A stretch of 64,000 nucleotides of DNA from Thalassia testudinum (taxonomy: Eukaryota; Streptophyta; Magnoliopsida; Alismatales; Hydrocharitaceae), in assembly GCA_037157565.1 (NCBI GenBank), contig JAZHRO010000002.1, positions 78,728,001 through 78,792,000 of the forward strand, in the 5' to 3' direction. This document shows, one piece after another, positions 23,350 through 36,158 of this stretch. The position numbers and the translations under genes are program-made. Numbering within the stretch: the stretch's first letter is position 1; each line of letters opens with the position of its first letter. Under the pieces are notes generated by a model. The model saw only the letters and a program-made list of their open reading frames with translations. It was not told the origin of the DNA and ran no database searches.

Positions 23350-23361
23350 GGCATGGGGGTA
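23350..23361 (+). promoter_or_regulatory. polypurine tract at element C 3' LTR
   Basis: GGCATGGGGGTA ends directly at the first base of the 3' LTR (TGATGAG at 23362). This is the position where plus-strand DNA synthesis is primed. Confidence 0.8.
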
Positions 23362-25265
23362 TGATGAGAGCCTCATCATGAGCCATAACTAGCTCATTTT
23401 GACCTAATAAAGAAGATAAAAGCTCCTACATAACCTAGAAGAAGGCTTAACTGAAGAAACAAGTGCTCTGAGAAGAAAACATGAAATAAAGGTTAAAACT
23501 GCAATTTTACCATTGCAGTACATAAACGGGATTTCTCAGAAGCAAAACATAGGTCAAATAGTCCAAAGTGGGTTGAATTAATCAGAAATGGGTTTATGTG
23601 CAATCTAAGAATTAAATGACACTTGGTAACCCTAAAACAGACCCGCTTAAATTAACAAGGTTCCAGTCAGAATAAAAATCAAGAAAACCCTCTAAAAATC
23701 ATAGAAAAACATCCTCTGGGGTTTAGAACACTTAATTTGGCCTTTGGAACCTAGTTTGACCTAGATTAGGGTCTTAACTCTTCAATTAACCTAATTTGGG
23801 TTTTTACGCAAAATGTCCAGTCAAACGAGGTCAAACCTAAAATCCAACTTCACCATTGGATTCTTTAGGGCCAAATTAGGTTTGTACCAAAATTTGGACC
23901 TAAGGGGAGGTCATCTTGACCTACTTTGCAAGTTAGTACACCCAAATCACAAAGAGGTCCCTATCTTTTGAATATCCTTGCAGAGAGCCCCCTAGGTTCC
24001 TCGCCTTCTTTGCAAACCGGTCCTGCCGCCATTGCTAGGGCAGAACCGAGCTCCGACAAAGTTTCGAGAGAGATGGCTCTCTAATTCCTCAGAGATTCTC
24101 TCCCAGAAATGGAAGGGAGATTCTCTGAGGAATTCCCTTCCTTCTAAAGCCAATCAAATTCGCTGGCGTGAACCCAATCTCTCGTGCGAACGCACGAGAG
24201 ATGTGGGTATCTTTCTTCCTTCCAACTCCGGCGAACCGGCTAACCTAATTGCGCGTCTTTCACGCTCTGATAGGAGCGGCCAGCACCTATAAAACACCCC
24301 TCGGACCCGGCCACTCATCTGAAGCTTGATTTTGACGGAGATCCCCTCCAAATTTCTTCTCTCCCATCTCCGGCCAAACGACCCACAAGCTCCGGCGACC
24401 GCTTTCCCTCCTTCTCGTCACTCTGCTGCCATACCAGCAGCAGAGTCCTCTCCGCCTCTTCCTCCCGTGGCACGCTGTACCCTGCGTGCAAGCTCCTGAC
24501 CTCATCTTCGTCGCCGCTTCCTCCCCCAGGGTCTTTCTTCCCCGACGACGGCAGTCACGAGCCGTCCTCTCCACTGCCTCCTTTCACTCCAGACAACCCC
24601 AGATACGTTCTCCATCCTCTCCTCTCTCTTTTCCCCCTGTTATCTCCCTTGATCGACCTTCGACAGACGCTAACCACCTCCATCATCTTCGCCTCCGACC
24701 GCACTCCGGCGAGCTGCCCACACCACTCCAGCCCTCCACACGGCTCGCCAACCACCTCGAAAGCTCCGCCTCACCTCCAGGAACACACTCCACCCTCCCA
24801 CTGCCACTCCAGCCTTCCACAACCACCCCCCGACCAACCCACCATCTCCGGCCACAGGTTGACCTAGGCACGCACGCCTAGGCCGACCTGCGGCCTGCTG
24901 CACTGCCCACCGCCTTCGTCGTGCCACGGCGAAGGTCTCTATCTATTCTGATTTGGCCGAGAGGCGCGTTTTGTGTACGACAGGATTCGAGCTGCTGCCG
25001 CCATGGACGACCTCTGATGAAGCTCCCGCGAGGCTCCAGGCACCCGGTCTTCCAGACTACAGGTGCTGCATACTAACGCAAGTGTCGCGAGGTGAACGAA
25101 TCCAGCCGAGGAGCGCTAGCAGAGCCAGCAGCTGCGGGGCAATCGCACGACGAGGTTTCTGCAGGCGCGCGTGAAGGCGAGACCAGATAGTCCCACATCG
25201 TGGGATTGCAACCGGCAGGTACCGTATAAGTTGTTTTTACGCTTTATTCTTATCGCCTCAGTAAG
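23362..25265 (+). repeat. element C 3' LTR, left part
   Basis: It matches 12446-14348 of the 5' LTR with scattered, mainly C/T and G/A differences. The break falls after GTAAG (25261-25265), where element D is inserted. Palindrome at 24184-24195, TATA at 24287-24294. Confidence 0.95.
25261..25265. repeat. 5-bp target duplication of element D, left
   Basis: GTAAG, repeated at 38861-38865 directly after the right LTR of D. The intact site is visible in the 5' LTR of C at about 14346-14350. Confidence 0.95.
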
Positions 25266-27968
25266 TGAAAACGTCGGTTTTGTATTTGTTATAACGTTGT
25301 AGTAAAGCCGGTTGTTACCAACGTTTCATATATAAATTTTTTTACTCGGAAAAATGAAAGAGTTCCCGAGGTCGAACTCAGGGAGCAAGTTGTATTCTAG
25401 AGATATACATGTTTCTTTTACAAAATAAAGAGAGAGGGAAAGAATTTGTTGTGATGTTCTTCTTTCTTTCTCTTTCTTCAGATCTCCTTCTTCTTCTTCC
25501 TTGGTTTCTGCTACGGTGATAATCTTCTTCTGCAATCGTGGTGACCCTCTCTCTTTTCCCTTCTTTTTTTTCTTTATGGCTGCAGAGCTTCTGCCTTCAG
25601 CTACTAAGTCTTTCCTTCTTCTTCTTCTGCTTCGGCCGTTGCTCTTCTTTCTTCTTCAGCCTGCCTTCTTTCCTGCTCGGGCTGCTGTCTTTCCGTCGTC
25701 TGACCCGGTGCTTCGACGACTTAACTGAGCATTTGCTACAGTGCAGCTCCTTCTTCTTTGGCCTGCACTTCTTCCGCGGGTCTTCTTCTTCTTCTTTGGC
25801 CTGCACACTTCAGAGTTTCTTTTCGTCAAGAGGCAAAACCTACTCTACCCCCCCCCCCCCCCCGCGTCTCTCTTTCTCTCTGAAACCACTCTTGGGAAAG
25901 CTCTCCCAGAGCTACCGGGTAATCGGGTTCGGGTCAGGCCCGGGTCCAGGCCCACCGGCGTGCGTGGTGGGCGAGGAGTGCAGGTCAGTCTAATCGGGTC
26001 GGGCCAGGTCCGCGGAGCGTGGTCACGGACGAGGCCGGGTCGGGTGAGAGGGACCTCACCCCGTGGTCAGGAGGCAGACAGCATATGGCACTTTTTGCCT
26101 TTATGCGTCTGCGTGCCTCCGAGAAGTTCCGAGGTGGGACTAAATGTCCCACCCCAATTGAGCGCCCGCCGCGGAGGGAGCAGTGTGCGATCGTGTCTTC
26201 ACGCGCGGCTTTCGCCCCGTCTGTGAGCCTGGGACGTTTCGCGGAGACTCCCTACGCAACCTGGGAGTCGAACCTGGGCGAAGGCGTGCCTGCAGCTGCA
26301 GGTGAAGGAGCTCTGCCTGCTCAGTAATGGCGACGGCGGGCGAGTCACCTGGTCACAGAAGAACGGCCTCTCGGCCAAATCAGACAGGCAGGGGACCTTC
26401 GCCGTGGCACGGCGAAGGTGGTCAGGGGGTCTGCAGGGGGCGAGATGGAGCTAACAGGTCGTCCTAGGTCAAACTGTGAGCGAAGAAGTGGGTGTGTTCG
26501 GTGGATCTGCAGAGGGTGTTTGGTGGGAAGTGGAGGGGCGGAAGAGGATCAGGGTGAGGAGGCGGAGGTTCTGCGGTGGTCGGCGAGCCGTGTGGGTCGC
26601 TGAGGTGATGGGAGCGGCTCGCCGGAGGGTGGTCGGAGGCGGAGAGGATGAGGGTGAACAGGAGCGGTCGAGGGTTTAATTGACTAAATTGAAAGCGGGG
26701 AAAGAAAGAGGAGAAGAAGGGGAGTAGTTCTAACTTAACTGCAGGGACGAAGGGGGAGGAACAGGGCGACAGTCGTATCGACTGTCGCCGGAGAAGACGA
26801 TGCTCAGGGAGAGGGGCGGCGGCGAGCAGAGAGCCGGAGAGGCGCCAGCTGGGTGCGGCGTGGCGCGGGAAGAGCAGGGGAGGAAGTCTCTGCTGCTGGT
26901 ATTGCGGCAGAGCGAAGAGGTGGAGGGGGAGTAAGCCGCCGGAGCTGGTGAGCGTCTGCCGGAGGAAGAAGAGAAGAAAGCTGGGGGTTTTCTCCGTCAG
27001 ATCCAGGCTGCCCTGGTCGGTGGAGCAGCGGGGGGTATTTATAGGGATGAAACAGGGAGGGAGGCGGAGGGAGACGACGTGTCTCCCTCGCCGGAGGGTG
27101 GTCGGAATACGAACCCATACCGTCCGTGCGTTCGCACGGCCGGTATGGTGGGTTACAATGACCAGGGGGGTGCCCCTGCGACGGCTGACGACGCAGGGCA
27201 CCCCCGGTATACATGCCAGGTCCTCCACCTCACCCTGCGCGGCGCCATGCTCCGCGCAAGGTCGCCGGAGCATGGTGCTGGCAGGGTTTTGCAGGAGGGA
27301 CCTGATTGCAAAGAACGAAGGAGAGTTAGGGGCCAAAATGCGAGGGTTCAAAAGTTGAGGGCCAAAGAGTAAATATATGAGGACCAAAGTGTAAAGTCGG
27401 TCAAGGAGGTTTCTTCTTAGGCTCAAGTTTTTATACATGACTAATTAGAACCTAAGGAATCTGATGGTAAATTTCATTTTCATATTAAACCTTGTTTGAC
27501 CGGTCAATTTGCGTAAAGACCCAAATTAAGTTATTAATTGGGCATGGTTCTCAATGTAGGTCAAAATGGGTTCTAAAGGCCAAATTGAAGGTTCTAAACC
27601 CTAGAGATTATTTTTCTATGAATTTTAGAGGGTTTATTCTATTTTTACTTTGCCCCGAACCTTGTGAATTGAAGCGGGTTGTTTTAGGGTTACAGGTTAT
27701 CATTTGGTTCCTTGGAAGTGCTGTAGCCCTTGCTAGATCATCTCATCCCACTTTTATTCTTATTAAGCTGTTTTGACCTGTGTCTGGGCCCTGAATTACC
27801 CTGTATGCAGATTATACTGGTAAAATTGCACTTTTACCCCTTATGACTGGTTTTCTTCTCAAACTCAGAATTCTCTGAGTTAAGCCTTTCCTTGAGATAT
27901 GTAGGAGCTTTTATCCTTTGTATTGGGTCAAAATGAGCTAGTTATGGCTCATGATGAGGTTCTCATCA
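25266..27968 (-). repeat. element D 3' LTR (left copy)
   Basis: 2703 bp, TGAAAACG to CTCATCA. The sense strand starts TGATGAGAACCTCATCA, close to the start of the C LTR. TATA on the - strand at 27037-27043, palindrome at 27126-27137, CCTTCGCCGT hairpin at 26396-26418, U5 motif at 25366-25388, and a run of 16 C at 25848-25863. The CTT-rich part (25430-25800) is GAA-rich on the sense strand. Long apparent ORFs (for example 26464-27438) lie across U3/R and are repeated exactly in the other LTR; I see no protein family in them. Confidence 0.95.
26264..26323 (-). other. tRNA-like A/B-box arrangement in element D LTR
   Basis: On the - strand TGAGCAGGCAGAGC (26310-26323) resembles a pol III A box. 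GGTTCGACTCC (26264-26274) is an exact B-box match, 35 nt further on, a spacing usual for tRNA genes. The T and acceptor stems do not pair well, so this is not a functional tRNA. It is repeated in the right LTR at about 37156-37215. Confidence 0.35.
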
Positions 27969-29531
27969 TACCCCCATGCCTAGCTTTTGCTAGTCCCTTA
28001 GCAAAAACTTAAGGTTTCAACCCTTGTTCTAGACCATGAAGTTTTTAATGGTTTTAGATAAGTGCCCTTTTTTATTTGAGCATAGATTAGGTTAGAATGC
28101 TGACCATAGGCCTAAAAGGTACTCTAGTACCAATCAAGATCCAAATCTGTCTAGCCTTAGCCTCAGTCTTTTAGCAAAGGTTTTTAAGGCCCGCAAGAAC
28201 TAACCTAAGGTTTATTGGACTTCGTGGTTAAAGCACCCGTGCTTGAAATGATTTTAGCCCTGGCTCAGTTCGCAGTGCGTTTTGTAAGAGAGAGATAGAA
28301 AGTTTTTCTGTTTGGAGAGTTTTCTCTCTCTTTTTCTTTTTAGTTCTAGCCTAGGATTGGCTTTTCAACACGGTCTGTATCAGATTCCTTGCTCCCATCA
28401 TCAATCCTCAAGGGTTCCTGGCGATCGATGCTTCGAGATAGCACCGCCCATGGCAACCCCCGGAACCCTGGCTATTGAGATTTCGAGATAATCCCATCCA
28501 TGGTATTCCGTGGCCGAATCCAGACCCTGGCAATTGACACTTCGAGATAATGCCATCCATGGAATCTGAACCAGCAGAGTGCTTACATGCCCCCCGTAGG
28601 ATATGTAAATATCCTAAGAGACAAGCACCGAGGAGATGATATTTTGTTACGCATCTTCGAGGGGATTTCCCGCCTCTCCGCGCTGGGAACTCGTCCAAAT
28701 CAACTTGTGTTGATCGGCCGTTCCTATTCTAGGTGTTCTTTTTAGATTTTTGCGACGCTTCTGCATGATTCTGATTTTTACGCTTACTGAACCAGGCTGT
28801 GTGTGAGATTAGGGTGCTTAGGTTACTGAGTCCCGTAAACCAAAAATTAGTTAACGAGGCCGAATACTTCCTAAGCCTTAGACCTAATACTTTAGCTTTT
28901 CATTTTCCTCAACCTCTTGAGGAGTGTCCAGATCTTAATGGGTACTAAGAGTCTATTCAAGAATGCCTCAGGTTTGCATTCTTACTAATCTTATTGTGCA
29001 CTTTTCAGTTATTTTCTTGAATGAGGTCTAGAACTTAGGTTAATTCCTTAGTTCCTTACTAATGACTATCACTTTTTCTCATAATTTTGTGCTCCTTTTT
29101 CATTTTGTTTCTTTTCTCCTTCACAAAATTTTCCTTCTCCTCTTCTCCTCTTATTCTTTTTCGAAGAATTTTTTTTTAATTTTTATGGTATTTTTTTGGC
29201 ATATGTGAATTTTTTTTGTTTGAAACCTTTTCTTACACGTTTTTGCACTTTCCTACCCCCCCATGCCTAAGATTTGCAATGTCCTCATTGTAACCTAGGG
29301 GGTCTTAGTTCATTCCTTAAGACAGAAATTTGGATGAGTGAATGGGTCGGGTTGAATTTTTGCGGACGATTTCAAATCCCAGATGCAAACATCTGAGTTG
29401 GGGTCGGCTGTCTACAAGGGTGAACTTCGAGTGCTGAAAGGTGTCAGAACAAGTTTCAGGTTTTCAAAGAGAATGACGGGCTGCCTCCCGTTAAGCGCTG
29501 AGTTTTACGCCATCGGCTGGGCGCAATAAGC
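27969..29531 (-). other. element D 3' noncoding region
   Basis: Read on the - strand: GCTTAACGGGAGGC block (about 29478-29496), hairpin and first PPT-like motif (29254-29292), T-rich on + (29090-29240), repeats with CCATGG cores (28440-28565), and the true PPT (27969-27980) at the LTR edge. No gene; the short ORF at 28408-28698 is the family-conserved non-coding block. Confidence 0.75.
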
Positions 29532-32500
29532 TCAAGGGGAAAGGAGGATATAAGATGCCTCAGCCAAATCAGTAGAAGTTACATCAATGAACGGCTTGAG
29601 TCTTTGACCATTCACGATGAAAGGTTCAGAATCGTGGCTGAGTGGGCTGATTTCGATTGCTCCATTTCCAAAAACCTGTCGGACCAAATATGGTCCGACC
29701 CACTTAGATCTCAGTTTTCCTGGGAAGAGTTTGAGTCGGGCATCAAAGAGTAGGACCTTTTGACCAGGATGAAAGATCTTTCTCGAGATGTGTTTGTCGT
29801 GGAAGGCTTTAACCCGCTCCTTGTAGATTTGCGAGTTCTCGTACGCGTCTATGCGCAATTCATCGATCTCGCTGATTTGGAGTTTTCTGTGGGTCCCAGC
29901 CTTAGAAAGATCTAGATTACAGTTCCGTACTGCCCAATAGGCTTTATGCTCCAGTTCGACGGGAAGGTGGCATGCCTTTCCGTACACCAGTCTAAAGGGA
30001 GACATGCCTAATTGGGTCTTGTGGGCGGTCCTATAGGCCCACAATGCTTCCGGAAGTCGGGACGACCAGTCCTTCCTGTCAGGTCGAACAGTGACTTGCA
30101 GGATTTTCTTGATCTCCCGATTAGACAGCTCAGCTAGACCATTAGTTTGGGGGTGGTAAGGAGTAGAGATTCGGTGAGACACCCCATATTTGGTCATCAG
30201 TGACCTAAACTGAGCATTTGTGAAATGGGTTCCCCCATCAGAGATTATTGCTCGAGGAATCCTGAACCTTGAGAAAATGTGTTGATGAATGAATTTGAGA
30301 ACGATTTTGTGATCACAGGTTCGGGTCGGTATGGCTTCGATCCATTTGGACACGTAGTCCACAGCCAACAGAATGTATTCGAAACCATCCGAAACAGGAA
30401 AGGGGCCCATAAAATCAATCCCCCAAACATCAAAGATTTCGCATACTAGAATCGGTTGCATAGGCATCATGTCGCGATGGCTCATGTTGCCCAAAGTCTG
30501 GCAACGACTGCATGCCTTGCAATGACTGTATGCGTCTTTGAACAGTGTGGGCCAGTAAAAGCCGCACTGGAGGACTTTTGATGCGATTTTATGCCCGGCA
30601 AAATGGCCACCGCATGCCTGGTCATGGCAGAAAGAGAGGATATTGTTGACTTCCCCTTCCGGGACACATCTCCGGATGATCTGATCGGCACCTATGCGGA
30701 AGAGGTACGGGTCTTCCCAAATGTAATACTTGGCATCGGAGCGTAATTTGTCTTTCTTGGCCTTCGGCCAATCGGACGGGGTCTGATGAGATGCCAAGTA
30801 ATTTACAATATTAGCAAACCATGGGAGGCTAGTACCAATAGTCAGCAGGTGCTCATCGGGAAAATGCTCAGTGATGGGTCCGGAAGGGTCTATCATTTCA
30901 GAAGGCAGACGGGACAAGTGATCAGCTACCACGTTTTGTTTTCCCGCTTTATCGCGAATCTCGAGGTCAAATTCTTGCAACAGCAAGATCCATCGGATCA
31001 ATCGAGGTTTCGCGTCCTTCTTTGCAAGGAGATGCCTCACAGCCGTGTGATCCGAGTATATGATGACATGGGAACCCAGAAGGTACGATCTGAACTTCTC
31101 TAGGGCAAATACTACAGCTAGCAGCTCTTTCTCAGTAACTGTATAGTTACGCTGAGCCTCATCGAGTGTTTTGCTGGCATAGTAAATGACCACAGGTTTC
31201 TTGTCATTTTTCTGCCCCAAAATCGCTCCTACAGCGAAGTCGGATGCATCACACATGATCTCAAAGGGTTGAGACCAATCAGGGGACTGTAGGATCGGGG
31301 CTTGGGTGACTCGGTCACGCAGGATTTCAAATGCTTGAGTGCATTCCTTGGAGATTTCGAAGGGAACATCCTTGGAGAGAAGAGTGGTCAAGGGGCGTGC
31401 GATTTTTGAAAAATCAGGGATAAATCGTCGATAAAAACCGACATGCCCTAAAAAGGATCGGATGTCCCTGATCGAGCTAGGCATAGGAAGGTGAGAAATC
31501 AGATTAACCTTAGCTCGATCCACTTGGATACCTTTCTCCGAAATTGAGTGTCCCAGGACAATTCCCTCAGGCACCATGAAATGGCTCTTTTCCCAGGAAA
31601 GAACCAAATTCACGTCGATGCACCGCCTGAGTATCTGGACCAAGTGTTGGAGGCAATCGTCGAATGATGCTCCGAAAACTAAAAAGTCATCCATGAAGAC
31701 TTCCAGGTAATCACCTACCATATCTGAGAATATGGCAAGCATGCATCGCTGAAAAGTAGCGGGTGCATTGCAAAGACCGAAAGGCATCCTTCGGAAAGCG
31801 TATGTTCCGAAGGGGCAGGTGAATGTGGTCTTTTCTTGGTCCTCAGGATGGATTGCCACCTGGTTATAACCGGAGTACCCGTCAAGAAAGCAGAAGAACC
31901 TATTTCCCGCTAGTTTTTCGAGAATTTGATCAATGAAGGGTAGTGGGAAATGATCCTTCTTCGTGGAGGAATTGAGTCGACGGTAATCTATACAGACTCT
32001 CCACGAGTTGGCTAATCGGGTAGGAATGATTTCTCCGGTCTCAGTCGTTATAGTGGTGAGTCCTGCCTTCTTAGGCACGACCTGAATTGGGCTCACCCAA
32101 CGACTATCGGAGATCGGGTAGATGATCCCGGCATCTAACCACTTGATGATCTCCTTTTTCACGACCTCCTGCAGATTGGGGTTTAAGCGTCTCTGCATTT
32201 CACGAGAAGGTCGTGTGCCCTCTTCTGAATAGATATGATGAGTACAATAAGAGGGACTTATTCCAGTCAAATCATCGAGAGTCCATCCGATGGCTCTTCG
32301 ATGTTGCTGGAGGACAACAATCAGACTGGTTTCCTGTTCAGGACTGAGGTTGGAATTGATGATCACAGGAAGGGTCTGATTAGAACCCAAAAAGATGTAT
32401 TTCAGATGAGCAGGAAGGGGTTTCAGTTCGAGGATGGGGTTTTCAGCAGCAGCGGGTGGTTCAGTATAGATGTGAGGTTCAAGGGTGGGAGTTACTGGGT

Positions 32501-35230
32501 TGTTCACATCTGGATTTGACTCCTCTGTTTGCGGGTCAAGATCCTTCTGTGGTTGATGAGGCATACTCAAGTCATTCTGGAGGTGTGATTCATCAACCAA
32601 AGTCTTGATGTCACAAATTTGCTCGATGACGCCGCAATTAATTCCTTGTTGGGCCTTAAATATATCAATTTTCAGTGTTTGATCTCCAAACTTAAGCTCT
32701 ATTTGGCCCTCCTCACAGCTGATGTTGGCTCTAGCAGTAGCCAAGAAAGGTCTCCCTAGAATGATTGGTGTATCCCTAGGGTTCTCAGGTGCATCCATGT
32801 CTAAGACTATAAAGTCCACTGGAAAATAGAAATCCCGCACTCTCACGATAACATCCTCGAGAATCCCTTTTGGTGACTTTATAGATCGATCTGCTAATTG
32901 TAATGTCACCTCGGTTGGTTTCAGCTCAGATTCTTCCAGATGGTCAAGTAAGGATGTGGGTATCAGATTTATAGATGCACCTAAGTCTAACAATGCTCTA
33001 TCAAATTGGGTACCACCTATCTTACAGGAGATCAGGGGAGTTCCAGGATCTTTTGCCTTGGGTGGGAGTCTACTAAGGATTACAGAGCTGGCTTGCTCTG
33101 ACAGAACAATTGGGCTCCCTCCCTTGGTTCGCGGCTTACGCTGGGGTGTACATATATTCTTTAGAAATCGTGCGTAAGCTGGTACGTGGTGGATTGCATC
33201 CATCAAGGGGATGTTTATGTGGACCTGCTCAAAGAGCTTGACCAGGTCCTCCTCAGGGGCCACGGGTTTGGTGGTCTTCTTTCCCTTGGTCAGGGCCTCG
33301 GGAAACGGGATCTTGGTTGGTTCCTCTAGGATAGGTCCAGGTTGTGGGTCTGGAGCAGCGGTACCTTGGCTAACTATCCTAGGGTCATGGTTGTCAGGCT
33401 GGGAGTGGTTTGGATAATGCGGGTCCTGAGTTGTCTTACCACTACGTGTTGTTACAGAATTTAATCCGGCCTGATTTTGGTTTGGGTTTGGTAGGAGGGG
33501 TGGCTGCTGCTGAAATCCCGCACGCGAAGTTGAGGCTTCCATCTCGTCTGGAGATGGGGCAGTAGGGGCCTGATAAATCCATTGAGCGTGGCCTAAATTT
33601 GGATTCATAACGCGCTTCTGGGTTGGCACGTTATTTGGGTTAGGAAGGGGTTGGGAAGGGAGTGTGCCTGGCTGGCGAGAATTTGCCAACTGGGCCAGTT
33701 GAGTTTTAACTTCAGTAAGCTCGTCCTTGTGCTGTTTTTGAATGGCCGCATTCGATTTTTGAATGTCAGCCAGAGTCTGAAGGATTAAGGACATTTGATC
33801 TTGATTTGGCCCTGATGGATAAGTAGGGTTGGGCCGAGGCTGAGGCGGCTGGTAGTGATGAGAGGGCTGTGGGCGGGACTGAAAAGGTGGTCTTTGGGTT
33901 TGGGGATTTCCCGCCCACTGAAAATTGGGATGTTTCGCCATCCAGGGTTGTAAGTGTTGGAGAATGGGTCGTTCTGGATGGCGTTGAGGTCCTCGCAGGT
34001 CTGGGGAACCTCCTGAGAATCAGGGAAAGGAGGAATGGAGTTCCCCCGGCTGGTGAAGAAAGGATCGGATGATCTTCCAGTCCAAGAATCAGATGGGGAT
34101 GGATATGGATCCATCCCAGGGGAGAATCGGTGGAGGATGTTTTGCACAGTCTCCTGTGTGGAAGGAGGTTGTGCAAAGGAGTTACGCGCAGAAGTGGCTC
34201 GCTGCAAGTGCTGAGTCAGCTCATCCACCTTCTTTTCAATGATTGAGACCTTGTCCAATCGACTGGCCATTAATTCCAGGTCGACTGATGCGGACAGGTC
34301 CTGCGTCTCATGTGCTCCCTTAAGATTCGTCGCTGCGCGGGTATTCGTCCTGTCGAATAATCCCATGGAGTCATTGTTGATGGAGTTCTCGCACATATTT
34401 TCGAGAATCTCCCACACGGTGTCTTCATGTTGACCCATGATGTTTCCTCCGCAGGTTGCATTGACGAAAAGGCGGATGTCCTCACGGAGTCCCTGGTAAA
34501 AAGATTGGACTTGTTCCCATTTAGGAACTCCGTGATGGGGGCACTTCCTCATGAGATCCTGAAAACGATCCCATGCCTCATGGAGAGGTTCTCCTGATTG
34601 TTGAGTGAAGTGTGTAATCTGATGGCACAAGGCGTTGGTCCGACCAACGGGAAAGAACTTTTTCAAGAACTCGGATTGAAGTTCTTCCCAAGTGTTGATC
34701 GGCCGGGTCTGAGTTTGATACCAATGGGCGGCCTTGTCCATAAGAGAAAAGGAGAACATCTTCATGAGAAGAATATCCCGATTTTGCGCATCTGATCCAA
34801 AAGTGTGGGCCAGATGCTTTAGCTGTTTGATGTGCTGGAAGGGATCTTCAGAATTAAGCCCATGGAATTTAGGTATAGCATGAATCATGTTGGGCTTTAG
34901 TTCGGAATCAGGTCCTCCAATCGGGATTCTGACTCGAGGCTCAATGGCCACCGCAGCAGGATTGTAGTGGTCCCGCATCATAGGACGCTGTGGTGGGTGC
35001 ACGAAGTTTTGGAAGAGGTCATTGAGTCGCTGGAGCTGGTGTTCCAGATTATTTTCTTCCTCAACTGGCTGAGCCATGATGGGGGAAGAAGAAGAACTTG
35101 GTTCTGAATTAGAAGAGAGAATAATGTGAGGGTGTTGCTGCACAAATACGGGCGTCGAGGCTTGGCCTTGACGAGAGCGAATTTCTAATGGAGGTCTTAA
35201 GGGTGGTCTTAGAGACCTCCTTCCGTACAT
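29532..35230 (-). pseudogene. gag-pol: element D gag-pol polyprotein, one missing base
   Basis: The gag reading frame starts at ATG 35228-35230 and stays open to 33785. The pol frame is open from at least 33941 to the stop at 29532. Compared with C, one base is missing at about 33930-33934 (after GWRN, near codon 432), which moves the ribosome into a short dead end. Apart from that every catalytic motif is present: gag domain, protease DLGAS, RT with FMDD (about 31688-31699), RNase H (CDAS, TEKELLA, SDH, ADHLSRL), and integrase zinc finger plus core with WGIDFMG, SDGGTHF and AELSNREI. There is no CCHC knuckle in gag. It is the best-preserved polyprotein in the window. Whether the missing base is real or a sequencing error cannot be told here. 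Confidence 0.95.
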
Positions 35231-36137
35231 GCACAGTTGGGAGAGGTAAGTTTAGAAGGTGCTGGACCCAATCAAGACACCCAAAAATGTGTTGGGTGAC
35301 TATAGAGGTGCGGGGCAAATGGACCCCTTGATCAGAAAGATCGTCCACCTGAGAATTACCTGGGCAGCCAGAGAGGGAGAGTCCCGCGAAGACCCCTACA
35401 CGGTAGAGCGTCCCCACGGGTTACAGGGTTTCCCCCACCCGACCTCTCTTGTCACTGCGGTTCCAGGTAGACCAGAATGGGGATCTTGACCTCTTAAGTC
35501 TACCAATTTTAAGATCAGGGTGCTTAAGGTTTCACTTGAACTTTAGTCTTTCTAAGTGCAAAGAGTGACCTAATTTAAGGTTGGTTAACCCAAAGGGGTC
35601 AACTTTACCTCTTGTTTTCTTTGAGAGCTTTTTGGGTCCTTTCTTTTAGGGTTCAAGTGTTTAGAGAGAGCCAATTGTTTAGGATTTTTCTTGTTAATTA
35701 TTTTCAATCAATGGCTTGGGCACACCTCTTTTGGATTTCCTCAATTCTTGATTAAGGGGTGTGTCTCTACTGAAATCCTAATGTTTGACCTTATGTTGGC
35801 TCTACTTGGTCCATTTAACTCTTTGTTGGGCAATTAGGGCTCAAGCAAGAATGTGTTAGCCCTTAAATACCCTTAATAGTGTGCAGGAGTGATGAGTTGA
35901 AAACATGCAACTTTTTATGGTTACTAAGTATGGAAGACAGGTTAGCCCTATATTGCTTGTTCTTTTCTTTTCTTCCTCTTTAGAGTGTAGGGGTTAATAG
36001 TGAGAGAAAAGATTTACCTGTCTTCGGAGTGGTTGTGTGGTTGCTTGTCTTCTTGAGTTCCTGTAGCTGCACAAAAGAGAGGAGATTATCAGAACTTAAA
36101 AGAAACAGGAATGTTTACCTCTAGAATAGCCGTTGCT
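35231..36137 (-). other. element D leader
   Basis: Non-coding. The block 35259-35500 matches the leaders of C and B in reverse orientation, again just upstream of gag. The rest (35500-36137) is T-rich on the + strand and similar to the C leader. No credible ORF. Confidence 0.7.
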
Positions 36138-36154
36138 CCCCGGCAACGGTGCCA
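36138..36154 (-). promoter_or_regulatory. primer binding site for tRNA-Asp, element D
   Basis: TGGCACCGTTGCCGGGG on the - strand, four bases from the 5' LTR (36159). One mismatch (A for G at position 5) to the perfect site seen in C. Confidence 0.85.
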
Positions 36155-36158
36155 AAAA

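Larger units (their letters stand above)
21761..23361 (+). other. element C 3' noncoding region with duplicated PPT
   Basis: After pol come the GCTTAACGGGAGGC block (about 21797-21811), a CAATG/CATTG pair (22027-22040), the first PPT-like motif (22049-22062), A-rich and AG-rich sequence (22100-22320), repeats starting at 22776, 22835 and 22885 with CCATGGGCGGGATTATCTCG cores, the phrase GCACGGGTGCTTTAACCG (about 23103-23120) and the true PPT at 23350-23361. ORFs at 22075-22266 and 22634-22930 cover this non-coding family-conserved sequence. Confidence 0.75.

Noticed and set aside
21761..23361. Env-like ORF after pol, as in some Athila elements
   Set aside because: No long ORF, signal peptide or membrane segment in A, C or D in this region; conserved features are non-coding.
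26264..26323. A genuine tRNA gene in the D LTR
   Set aside because: A and B boxes fit, but T stem and acceptor stem do not pair and no terminator is at the right place. Kept only as a tRNA-like module.
26464..27438. Pro/Arg/Leu-rich ORF of 324 codons on the - strand, repeated at 37356-38330
   Set aside because: It lies wholly in the D LTR over the U3/R part, spans the TATA box and has composition-driven sequence; both copies are identical only because the LTRs are.
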